Below are positions 1 to 7,646 of a DNA stretch of 14,109 nucleotides, piece after piece. Every line of letters begins with the position of its first letter. The stretch's first letter is position 1. The notes below the pieces were generated by a model. The model saw only the letters and a list, made by a program, of their open reading frames with translations. It was not told where the DNA came from and ran no database searches. This stretch comes from Phycisphaerae bacterium (lineage in GTDB: Bacteria; Planctomycetota; Phycisphaerae; UBA1845; UTPLA1), in the NCBI GenBank assembly GCA_029259995.1, contig JAJDEC010000301.1, forward strand, positions 1 to 14,109, read 5' to 3'. A program made the position numbers and the translations under genes.

Positions 1-26
1 TGGCAAGCACCCAGTGGCACCCATTA

Positions 27-365
27 TTACGAGATGTCGTCGAGGGAGTCGCGGATTTCGAGGACGCGATCGAGGCGCGTCACGCGAATCGGGCCCATGA
101 TGCGATCCGACACACCGATCAGGATGAAGCGGCGTTCGTCGAACTTGAAGCTATTGGTCAATTGCACGAGTGAGCCGAGGGCGACGCTGGGGGCGAATTT
201 GACGGCGCCGAGATCGATGACGATTGGCGCCCGCGGTTTGTCCGGGGCCGCGGCGTAGACATCCTCCAGCAGCTGGTTCGTCGAGGCATCGTCCAGGGTG
301 CTCTTGAGGACACGGACGACGAGGTATTGTTCGTGTGGCACGATCTCGGTGACTGCATCGGACAT
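27..365 (-). CDS. STAS-domain protein (anti-sigma factor antagonist-like)
   Basis: This 112-residue protein consists of one STAS domain, the fold of SpoIIAA/RsbV anti-anti-sigma factors, which bind anti-sigma kinases and are switched by serine phosphorylation. The core strand-helix motif is visible as VIDLGAVKFAPSVALGSLV at residues 48-66. Against the SpoIIAA 'FMDSSGLG' loop it reads 'FAPSVALG'. The phosphoacceptor serine is kept as Ser60, but the preceding Asp is Pro and the following Ser-Gly is Val-Ala. Regulation by phosphorylation is therefore possible but unproven. The ATG at 365 has a weak AAAGGG Shine-Dalgarno about 10 nt upstream and a perfect -10 box further up. The gene lies 90 nt downstream of the DUF362 gene on the same strand but has its own promoter. 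No cognate anti-sigma kinase or sigma factor is in the window. The domain is secure; the partner is unknown. Confidence 0.85.
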   Translation of the reverse strand: MSDAVTEIVPHEQYLVVRVLKSTLDDASTNQLLEDVYAAAPDKPRAPIVIDLGAVKFAPSVALGSLVQLTNSFKFDERRFILIGVSDRIMGPIRVTRLDRVLEIRDSLDDIS

Positions 366-400
366 GGCGATCGACCCTTTCTAATGCGGAGAATCTCTGG

Positions 401-406
401 ATTATA
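401..406 (-). promoter_or_regulatory. -10 box (TATAAT) for the STAS gene
   Basis: A perfect TATAAT on the minus strand ends 35 nt before the STAS ATG at 365, which predicts a leader of about 29 nt. No good -35 hexamer sits 17 nt upstream (TGTATT is the best match), so the promoter may need an activator or be weak. Confidence 0.5.
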
Positions 407-428
407 CCGACTTGCCCAGATCAATACA

Positions 429-442
429 GGCATTCCCATGCC
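429..442 (-). terminator. Weak hairpin after the DUF362 gene
   Basis: A 5-bp stem (GGCAT/ATGCC) with a 4-nt loop lies about 14 nt past the DUF362 stop codon. It is not followed by a clear U-tract, so termination here is only possible. Confidence 0.2.
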
Positions 443-455
443 GAACGTGCCGCCG

Positions 456-1748
<1,293 letters not shown>

Positions 1749-1775
1749 CGTGGCTCCTGAGTGGGTTTTGCAGAG

Positions 1776-1804
1776 ACTCTAGGGCGCAGATCGGGTTGGG
1801 GCAA
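1776..1804 (-). promoter_or_regulatory. Putative sigma70-type promoter of the DUF362 gene
   Basis: On the minus strand, TTGCCC (1799-1804) is followed after exactly 17 nt by TAGAGT (1776-1781). Each hexamer matches consensus at 4 of 6 positions. Transcription would start near 1769, giving a ~20-nt leader containing the AGGAG ribosome-binding site of the DUF362 gene. Confidence 0.5.
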
Positions 1805-1894
1805 TGGCGGGGATGCAATTCAGGCGAGTCCACGATGGTGCGGCTGCTGATCCTGTGTTGGGTTTCGTATTGTCCGATTTTCATATGGGTCCAT

Positions 1895-1930
1895 GAGAAA
1901 GGGCGTCGTTGCCCGAAGACAACGACGCCC
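1895..1930 (-). terminator. Rho-independent terminator of the giant secreted-protein gene
   Basis: A perfect 11-bp stem (GGGCGTCGTTG / CAACGACGCCC, arms 1901-1911 and 1920-1930) with an 8-nt loop is followed on the minus strand by TTTCTC. It begins 72 nt past the stop codon at 2003. Flanking ATGAGAA and TTCTCAT can add a second, outer stem. This is the best intrinsic terminator in the window and separates the gene from DUF362. Confidence 0.75.
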
Positions 1931-1956
1931 ATGGTTTATGGATTCTCATTCAGTCG

Positions 1957-1983
1957 TCAATGCGTTCGGCGTGAACGCATTGA
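1957..1983. repeat. Perfect 11-bp hairpin just after the giant gene
   Basis: The arms CAATGCGTTC (1958-1967) and GAACGCATTG (1973-1982), plus an outer T-A pair, surround a 5-nt loop. The hairpin lies 20 nt past the stop codon and upstream of the intrinsic terminator. It has no U-tract on either strand, so a role as an RNA 3'-end stabiliser is more likely than termination. That role is inferred. Confidence 0.5.
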
Positions 1984-2002
1984 GTCGTGACGACCTGGTG
2001 CG

Positions 2003-5000
2003 TTATGGAGCGCACGCGATGTTGAGATTCACTTCGCCGCATCGGATCACGGATCCCGTGTCGTAACCGGCGACTCGAATCACGTAGTCAACGCCGGATG
2101 TGCATGGAAACGTGACGATTGACAAGAGGCCGGATCCGTCGTCGTCACAGGCGATCTCCGTTCCGCCGCAGGCGTCGAAGATCGTCAGGACGGTGTCGTT
2201 GACGGTTGTGAATGCACTGCCGAGCGTGTCAACGGTTGCTGTGCCCGTGCAATCGGCCGTCCAGACGTAGAAGACGTCGAGTCCCGAATCGGCCTGGCAA
2301 GATACTTCTGCGTCATCCGTCAACGATGCGCTGCAATTGTTGCCGCCGGCGTTGGCGCCGGTGAACACAGCGATCGCGTCGACGCAGGCGTCGTTGGCCG
2401 GCGGTGGCGGCGGTATCGTGCAGTCCATCGAAAAGTCGACGAGCGCCGTCGGTTCGGACGTGCACGTCCAGTTGCTGACGAGAATCCAGTACTGCGTACC
2501 GCCCGTCAGGCTGATGTTCAGCGTTGGCGGATCGGAACAGGCGACCTGCGTCAGGCTGTTGCAGTCCGGGCCCGACCAGACGCTTGTTGCCCCGTCGAGG
2601 CCGGTCGCGGTGATCGTCGCATTGCAGTCCACAGGCGGCGTGTAGATATACCAGACGCCGTTGTTGACGTTCATGCCCGTATCGCAGCTTGAACTCAGAC
2701 AATCCGGAAACACGTTGAAGTCATCCGTGGCTGATGGCAGATTGACGTCGTCCTGGGAGAACGGCAGTGACACGATGACGGTCGCATTGACACAATCGTC
2801 GTTGGCGGGCGGCGGTTGTGGGCAGCTTGTGCTCGCGCACTCGGTGCCGTCGCCCTGATAGACGCCGCCGATGTTGTCTTCACAGTCGGAGCCCGTCAGG
2901 GCATCGACGCAGGAGCCGTTGGTGAGACAGCAGGCGCCGCCGCAGATGACAGAGAGGCAATCGGAGCCGTCGCCGTTGTAGGTGCCGTTGAGTCCGTCGC
3001 ATTCGGCGACGCCGCCTGAAACCAGCGTGCAACCACCCGCATCGAGACAGCAGGAGCCGCTGCCTGCAATGAGGCAGTCCACGGAGATCGTTCCCGGCGT
3101 GCCGTCGGGCGAGCCGCCGTCGTCGCCGACCTGGATGAAGTAGGTCGTGCCCATTGTGACGGCGATCGTGGCGACTTCCGGAATGTTGTCGCCGATTTCG
3201 CCGCTGCAGAGCAGCTCATTCAGGTTGGTGCAATCATCGCGAACGACGATGATCGGATCAAACAGACCGGAGCTGTCCGTTGTGACTGTGATCTGGAGCG
3301 TGCAATCCTGTGCGGCCGTGTATTCCCACCAGAGGTCATTCGACATCGTGGTGACGGGCGCGAACTGATCGCAGGTGCCGCCGGGGCCGTCCGCGGAGGC
3401 CGTGCTCCAATCGGCATTTGCGAAGAACGGCAGGGACGGAATGATCGTCGCCGTTTCGCAGGTATCGTTCTCCGAGATGATCGGGCAGGCGTCGTTGGTG
3501 CAATCGAGAAGGGCTGAGAAATCGCCGCCGAGCGCAATGCACTCGAGCTCCGGAATGTCGTCGCAAGTCAAGCCGAAGTTGGAGCAGCATCGACCGGCCG
3601 GGCAGGGATCGCCAGTGCAATCGCCGCCAAGCGTGAAGTCGCCGCCGAGCATCGAACATCCGGCTTCGTCCGTGACGACGCACGTGGCCGAGCCGCCATC
3701 GAGATAGCAGCAGGCGCCCGGATTGCAGATGCCGCCGTTCAGGACGGCCGCAACGAATGCAGGAATGTCCAGGTCATCAATCGTATCGTTCTCATTGACG
3801 TCGGCACACGCGCACGCTCCAGACGGAGTGCCGCCGAATTCGGCGATGTAGCAGTTCGTGAACTGCTGGATGTCCGCGCCGTCGATCACGGTATCACCAT
3901 TGACATCACCTGGGCAGGTTTCGCAAGTGACTGAGCATGAGATGAAGAAGTCGAACGACGTTCCCGGCGCCGGATCGGCAGTTGCCGCACTGGCGAGCCA
4001 GGAATCCGCGATCATGAAGTACGTGGTGCCGGCCAACGCCGTGAACGTGACTTCTTCAGTCCCGCCGGAGTCATCGCCTGCGACACAGGTTCCCGTCGGA
4101 TCCAGACAGTCGGTGACCACATAGAAGGATGCGTCGAACCCGACGACGTTGGCCATGCCGGCGTTGACTTCGATATTTTCGTTCGGCGTGAATTCGTACA
4201 CGACATCCGGTCCAAGGGACTCAAAGGTCGTGCAACTCTGCCCGACATCGTCCAGAAGGCTGTAATCCCGGGCGGCGAGATCAATCGTCTGGCCGAAGAG
4301 CGTGCCTGTGCCGCACGTGACTTCCAGAGCGGTGCCACACGTGTCGTTGGCCGGCGGCTGCGGGCAGGGATTCGGCGTACAAGCAACGCCGTCGCCCTGG
4401 TAGCTGCCACCGTCTGAGTTACAGGAAGCTTCCGTGACCGAAGAGCACGAACCATTGCTCACACAGCAGGCGCCGAAACAGCTCGTGGCGCATTCGGTAT
4501 TCGCACCTTTGTAGGTGCCGCCCGCGAGCAGACAGTCGCCCGCCGTCAGGATGTCACAGCCGCTGCCGATGCAGCATGCGCCCGTGGCGGTGCTGCAATC
4601 GACTTGCAATTGCGTGGCGCCGCCGCCTTCGGTCGTTCCGAAGTCGCCGACCTGGATGAACAGGTTGCCCGGGCCGTAGCCAGGGATCGTGACCGATTCC
4701 GCGCCGCCCGAAATACCGACGTCGGAACACGCCAGTTCCGTGCCGTCGCAGGCTGAGCGAACGACGAGCACTGCGTCGTAGCCCGTCGGCGTGACGGTGA
4801 CCGTGACGTCGCAAGGACCGTTCTCATCGGAAATGGCGAGGTAGCGAAAGACCGCGTCATTGTGCATGTTCAGTGCACCGCCGTCGCCACAGCTTCCGGA
4901 GAGGCCGTCCTGCGTCGCGAGGTTGTTATCGAAGGTCATGTCAATCGAGGCCGCCTGCACGGGGCTGCTGCGAAGGATCGTGAGATCCGTGCAGGAACCT

Positions 5001-6334
5001 TCGCAGATGACGCCGCCGTTGCTGGTGCCCGTGTTGATGTCGTAGGTGAAGCACTCGCTTTCATCGCCGCCGTAGCTTCCGCCGGCGTTGGTGCAGGAGG
5101 CTTCGGTTTCGCTGACACAGCCGCCGTTGGACGGTAGACAGCAGGCGCCGAGGCAGCTGACTGTGCAGTCCGATCCGTCGCCGCCGTAGATGCCGCCGAG
5201 CGTGCCGCATGCGGCAGCGCCTTCGATCGTGCAGGAGCCGTCTGCCTGGCAGCAGCGACCTGTCGGCGGAGGACATCCGTTCGGCGTGATGTTGAGCGTG
5301 ATGTTGCCGAAGCTGTCGCCGTTGTATTCCTGAATCTGAATGTAGATCTGCTGACCGACGGTTACGCTGTCGATGCAGAGACAGCTGTCGCGTGTCGCCG
5401 AGCCGAGTTGCGGGGCGTCATGACACAGCGTCTGGCCGGGGTCCGTTGCCCCCGAGCAGTCATCATCGCAATCCAGTTCCGTGCCGCCGCATGCGCCGTC
5501 GTAGGCCGCCAGGATCGTGTCGAATTCAGTCGCGTTGCTGACGTCGAGGAAGGTTCCGCAGGTGTCGATCAAAAGCGAGCCGTCGACTTCGACGGTGTAG
5601 ACCGCCCATGTGTCGAGCGATCCCGGGGTCGCGCAGCTCGGATCGGGATCGTCACTGATATTGCCCACGTTGCTGAGCATGGTCGTGCCGGATCCGACGA
5701 CGAGGGCGCTATCGCAGAGATCGCCGGGTTGTGGGCACGGGGACAGCGCACAACTCGTATCGTCTCCCTGGTAGGTGCCACTTCGCGTCACTTCGCAGTC
5801 ATTCAGGTCGTTTGCGATGACGCAGGAACCGTCGCCAAGGCAGCAGGCGCCGCCGGCGCCGGGCGTGATGCAGCCGATCGTGGCTTCCCAACCGGGGTTC
5901 TGAACAGAACCATCGGATATGAACTCGAAAGTCAGGCTGCCGTCGGCGGCCGTCGAAACGACTGTGCCCGGGCCCGCCGTGCCGGCGAACGTGCCAATTA
6001 GCGGTGCCGCCGTGCTGTTGCCGTCGTAGATGGCCAGATCGTCGCAGCAGGACTCCGTGCTGAATAACGTGAAGTTGAATCCGATCTTCTGTCCCGGCGT
6101 GTTCGGCGTGAATGTCTTGACGAAAGTCTCGTCGGACGCGTAATTGCCGGCAGCGCCGCCGGAATCGAAGAACGTGCCCGTGCACGTGGATTCCGGTGTG
6201 TTGTCCATGAGAAATGTCTGGGCATTCGCCGTCGCGGCGAAAGCAATCGCGGCGATGGCGGTCAACATGGTCGACGGCACGGTCCTGCGCCGTGCGCCGA
6301 TACAGATACACTCTTCGTTGCTCGTACTTAACAC
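2003..6334 (-). CDS. Giant secreted Cys-rich repeat protein (CUB-like, GACC repeats, PPC-like, dockerin-like)
   Basis: This is a 1443-residue exported protein of unknown function. I chose GTG at 6334 because GGGAGGA sits about 6 nt upstream; the open frame continues 30 codons further without a comparable site. A signal peptide (residues 1-38, RRR n-region, hydrophobic core, ending ANA|QT) leads the order of domains: a CUB-like sandwich (about 51-155), then nine six-cysteine repeats starting G-x-C-C at about 162, 359, 396, 585, 621, 873, 914, 1093 and 1133. Between them are six PPC-like sandwiches (about 207-354, 451-580, 662-804, 955-1087, 1178-1305, 1313-1441). A dockerin-like pair of Ca2+ loops lies at 807-870. 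About 110 cysteines point to an oxidising, extracytoplasmic location. No sorting tag, membrane anchor or catalytic motif is visible. A structural, adhesive or scaffold role is inference only. It is transcribed alone and ends at an intrinsic terminator. Confidence 0.9.
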   Translation of the reverse strand: MLSTSNEECICIGARRRTVPSTMLTAIAAIAFAATANAQTFLMDNTPESTCTGTFFDSGGAAGNYASDETFVKTFTPNTPGQKIGFNFTLFSTESCCDDLAIYDGNSTAAPLIGTFAGTAGPGTVVSTAADGSLTFEFISDGSVQNPGWEATIGCITPGAGGACCLGDGSCVIANDLNDCEVTRSGTYQGDDTSCALSPCPQPGDLCDSALVVGSGTTMLSNVGNISDDPDPSCATPGSLDTWAVYTVEVDGSLLIDTCGTFLDVSNATEFDTILAAYDGACGGTELDCDDDCSGATDPGQTLCHDAPQLGSATRDSCLCIDSVTVGQQIYIQIQEYNGDSFGNITLNITPNGCPPPTGRCCQADGSCTIEGAAACGTLGGIYGGDGSDCTVSCLGACCLPSNGGCVSETEASCTNAGGSYGGDESECFTYDINTGTSNGGVICEGSCTDLTILRSSPVQAASIDMTFDNNLATQDGLSGSCGDGGALNMHNDAVFRYLAISDENGPCDVTVTVTPTGYDAVLVVRSACDGTELACSDVGISGGAESVTIPGYGPGNLFIQVGDFGTTEGGGATQLQVDCSTATGACCIGSGCDILTAGDCLLAGGTYKGANTECATSCFGACCVSNGSCSSVTEASCNSDGGSYQGDGVACTPNPCPQPPANDTCGTALEVTCGTGTLFGQTIDLAARDYSLLDDVGQSCTTFESLGPDVVYEFTPNENIEVNAGMANVVGFDASFYVVTDCLDPTGTCVAGDDSGGTEEVTFTALAGTTYFMIADSWLASAATADPAPGTSFDFFISCSVTCETCPGDVNGDTVIDGADIQQFTNCYIAEFGGTPSGACACADVNENDTIDDLDIPAFVAAVLNGGICNPGACCYLDGGSATCVVTDEAGCSMLGGDFTLGGDCTGDPCPAGRCCSNFGLTCDDIPELECIALGGDFSALLDCTNDACPIISENDTCETATIIPSLPFFANADWSTASADGPGGTCDQFAPVTTMSNDLWWEYTAAQDCTLQITVTTDSSGLFDPIIVVRDDCTNLNELLCSGEIGDNIPEVATIAVTMGTTYFIQVGDDGGSPDGTPGTISVDCLIAGSGSCCLDAGGCTLVSGGVAECDGLNGTYNGDGSDCLSVICGGACCLTNGSCVDALTGSDCEDNIGGVYQGDGTECASTSCPQPPPANDDCVNATVIVSLPFSQDDVNLPSATDDFNVFPDCLSSSCDTGMNVNNGVWYIYTPPVDCNATITATGLDGATSVWSGPDCNSLTQVACSDPPTLNISLTGGTQYWILVSNWTCTSEPTALVDFSMDCTIPPPPPANDACVDAIAVFTGANAGGNNCSASLTDDAEVSCQADSGLDVFYVWTADCTGTATVDTLGSAFTTVNDTVLTIFDACGGTEIACDDDGSGLLSIVTFPCTSGVDYVIRVAGYDTGSVIRCGEVNLNIACAP
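2822..5851 (-). repeat. Nine 'GACC' six-cysteine protein repeats (coding)
   Basis: Nine units of about 34-40 codons share the pattern G-x-C-C, x(3-8), C, x(7-9), C, then G-G-x-[YF]-x-G and C-x(3-4)-C. Approximate units are 5735-5851, 5153-5260, 5051-5149, 4478-4582, 4364-4474, 3602-3718, 3485-3595, 2942-3058 and 2822-2938. After the first, they occur as tandem pairs separated by sandwich modules. The third unit has about 15 residues inserted before its sixth cysteine. The even number of cysteines suggests three disulfides per unit (inference). Confidence 0.85.
3725..3916 (-). other. Dockerin-like / EF-hand pair inside the giant protein
   Basis: Two calcium-loop motifs, DVNGDTVIDGAD and DVNENDTIDDLD, are each followed by a short hydrophobic helix and are separated by a Gly/Cys-rich linker. 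This is the type I dockerin-like pattern (two F-hand loops). It sits at residues about 807-870 of 1443, not at the C-terminus where such segments usually occur. Confidence 0.75.
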
Positions 6335-6475
6335 TTCATTCCTCCCGATAGAAAAGCTTGCTGGACCACTGCGCGGCCAAAAACGCCAACCCGTTCGACG
6401 TTGCCGGATGCAGTTCTCAATCACTCAAGTCAAATAAGGAACATGGGGTGTGCGCATTGCCATCCGGTTGTTGTC

Positions 6476-6543
6476 TCTCAAGGCATCAGAAGTCGCAGCG
6501 CGCGTCGCGGCGCAGCCATGGAATTCGTGAACGGGCCTTGAGA
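6476..6543. repeat. Long-range inverted repeat in the leader/promoter region of the giant gene
   Basis: TCTCAAGGC (6476-6484) and GCCTTGAGA (6535-6543) are perfect reverse complements separated by 50 nt of very GC-rich, partly self-complementary sequence. It lies 142-209 nt upstream of the GTG start at 6334. It could be the base of a structured leader or a protein-binding site. Confidence 0.35.
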
Positions 6544-6732
6544 CGGCGTGCTTCCCAGTATCTTCCGCTTAACCGACACTACCTCTCGATCGAATCGTTG
6601 CGCGCAGGCTCCACCATTACGGTCGCACATCGCCGATTTGCATCAGCGCATGCGACCACGTATGCGACGGAAAAACGCCACTTCGATCGACGCTCGCTCT
6701 TTTCGGTCGGGAAAAGGTTACGCCCCCGAAGT

Positions 6733-6870
6733 CTACACGCGCAACGAGCGCCGTTTATTCCGATGGATCTTGTTTTTTGCGCGCGGGGATATGACGGAGC
6801 CGCAGAAGAACAGTCCGAGAATTGCGATTGAGAGAATGTCGTTTGATTCGGTGCGCGTGATGGTGTTCAT
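6733..6870 (-). CDS. Possible 45-residue single-pass membrane protein
   Basis: The ATG at 6870 opens 45 codons encoding a short polar start, one hydrophobic segment at about residues 12-28 (DILSIAILGLFFCGSVI), and a strongly basic tail rich in Lys and Arg. That arrangement is typical of a small inner-membrane protein with a cytoplasmic C-terminus. About 70% of third codon positions are G or C. Against it, there is no visible Shine-Dalgarno and I recognise no family, so it may be chance. It lies between the small lipoprotein pair and the giant gene, on the same strand as both. Confidence 0.25.
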   Translation of the reverse strand: MNTITRTESNDILSIAILGLFFCGSVISPRAKNKIHRNKRRSLRV

Positions 6871-6992
6871 GATCGATCGTGAGAAGACTCTTGTCTTGGT
6901 TATCGACAAGTGATTGTGCGAAGACGACGTTGAGGTTTGGGATGCAGTGGCGGCGAGTCGAGACGCGGCGCGTGGCGATGCGTCATCGTCTT

Positions 6993-7008
6993 GCATCGGT
7001 ATCGATGC
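6993..7008. terminator. Hairpin after the small lipoprotein pair
   Basis: GCATCG and CGATGC form a perfect 6-bp stem with a 4-nt loop (GTAT). It sits 11 nt past the stop codon of the 59-residue gene at 7020. No U-tract follows on the minus strand, so it is only a candidate terminator or 3'-end structure. Confidence 0.3.
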
Positions 7009-7019
7009 GTAGACGGCGA

Positions 7020-7199
7020 TCAGTCTGCGGATTCTTCACTGACGGCTTCTTTGACTCTTTCGATCGCCTGAGTCGTCGCCGACCTGATTCGATCCGCCGT
7101 CTGCGTCGTGGCTTCCCTCGCGTGGATCTTCATCTCCTGTCCGACTTGTTTGCCTTCCTCGTAGAGTGCCCTTGCCTTGCCTGTCGCGCGTTCGATCAT
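7020..7199 (-). CDS. 59-residue charged helical protein, overlapping the lipoprotein gene
   Basis: The 59-residue product runs from MIERATGKARALYEEGKQVG to a TGA at 7020. It is rich in Ala, Glu, Lys, Arg, Gln and Thr with no Pro and few large hydrophobics, the signature of a long amphipathic or coiled-coil helix. Its ATG overlaps the lipoprotein TGA as ATGA and lacks a close Shine-Dalgarno, so translation would depend on coupling to the upstream gene. The same frame stays open upstream to about 7280, and a one-base change in the A5 tract (complement of 7220-7224) would fuse it to the lipoprotein. It is therefore either the second gene of a coupled pair or the C-terminal half of a single ~112-residue lipoprotein split by a frameshift. 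No family is recognised. Confidence 0.6.
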   Translation of the reverse strand: MIERATGKARALYEEGKQVGQEMKIHAREATTQTADRIRSATTQAIERVKEAVSEESAD

Positions 7200-7357
7200 C
7201 GGTTCAACGACGTCTCCGCTTTTTCGGCGGACTGCGTTGCGGCATTCCTGGCGTCTCGCGCCTGCTCCCGTGCGCGGTCAACATCCTGTGGATCGCAACC
7301 CGTCGCGATCACGATTCCGATGCCCACGACAGCGATGATTCCCGTGCGATTTGTCAT
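7196..7357 (-). CDS. Small lipoprotein (53 residues)
   Basis: The ATG at 7357 has an excellent GAGGAGG Shine-Dalgarno 6 nt upstream, which decides the start. The product begins with a short n-region (MTNR), a hydrophobic core (IIAVVGIGIVIA) and then ATGC at residues 18-21. That is a signal-peptidase-II-type lipobox with Ala rather than Leu at -3, and lipidation at Cys21 is predicted. The mature part is only 33 residues, charged and helical (DRAREQARDARNAATQ). It ends inside the start codon of the 59-residue ORF. A lipid anchor on so short a chain suggests that the natural product may continue into that next frame. Function is unknown; a short helical tether in the envelope is conceivable. Confidence 0.7.
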   Translation of the reverse strand: MTNRTGIIAVVGIGIVIATGCDPQDVDRAREQARDARNAATQSAEKAETSLNR

Positions 7358-7377
7358 CAGTTGCCTCCTCATCAAAG

Positions 7378-7400
7378 TCTGTGTGCCTTTGTTACACAGA
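7378..7400. repeat. Inverted repeat upstream of the lipoprotein gene
   Basis: TCTGTGT (7378-7384) and ACACAGA (7394-7400) are perfect reverse complements with a 9-nt spacer. They lie 20-43 nt upstream of the lipoprotein ATG, in the divergent region shared with the uracil-DNA glycosylase gene. This could be an operator or a leader hairpin placed just before the strong Shine-Dalgarno. Confidence 0.35.
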
Positions 7401-7610
7401 GTCCGTGTGTCGGTATTGCCAATTTTCAAGAGGTTATTGTGGCGACTATCGGGGCGGACCACTCAGGAAATCACAGTTGGGCACGCCGTCGCCCCGCGCC
7501 ATTCGACGGCCACTCGGGTTTCAGGGTCGTCGCGTGATCCGGACTCAGGGCCAGCGAGCTGCGATCTGCCGATCGCGATTCGTCGAGCGCCATTACATCG
7601 AGTCATGCGC

Positions 7611-7639
7611 ACGACATGAATTCGGCCGTCGATTATCAT
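7611..7639 (+). promoter_or_regulatory. Putative promoter of the uracil-DNA glycosylase gene
   Basis: ACGACA (7611-7616, 4 of 6 to TTGACA) is followed after 17 nt by TATCAT (7634-7639, 5 of 6 to TATAAT). The -10 box ends only 7 nt before the ATG at 7647, so transcription would begin at or within a base or two of the start codon. Confidence 0.45.
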
Positions 7640-7646
7640 CGTCGCC

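Larger units (their letters stand above)
6335..7019. other. Long region with little coding content, upstream of the giant gene
   Basis: About 685 nt separate the start of the giant secreted-protein gene from the small lipoprotein pair. The open frames here give low-complexity, Arg/Ser-rich translations with no recognisable domain and no Shine-Dalgarno. The exceptions I would flag are a doubtful 45-codon ORF (6733-6870, minus) and an inverted repeat at 6476-6543. I could not identify a convincing promoter for the giant gene by eye. Confidence 0.5.

Noticed and set aside
5408..6001. 197-codon plus-strand open frame
   Set aside because: It is antisense to the signal-bearing N-terminal third of the giant secreted protein, with no domain and no ribosome-binding site.
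6335..6424. 30-codon N-terminal extension of the giant protein
   Set aside because: The GTG at 6334 has a GGGAGGA ribosome-binding site and yields a normal signal peptide. The longer start would bury that signal peptide behind charged residues.
6358..6913. Two overlapping plus-strand open frames (157 and 121 codons) upstream of the giant gene
   Set aside because: Their translations are Arg/Ser-rich with no domain, they have no Shine-Dalgarno, and they overlap each other in different frames.
6879..7619. 246-codon plus-strand open frame
   Set aside because: It is antisense to the small lipoprotein pair, whose start is set by a near-perfect Shine-Dalgarno. The Arg-rich translation is not protein-like.
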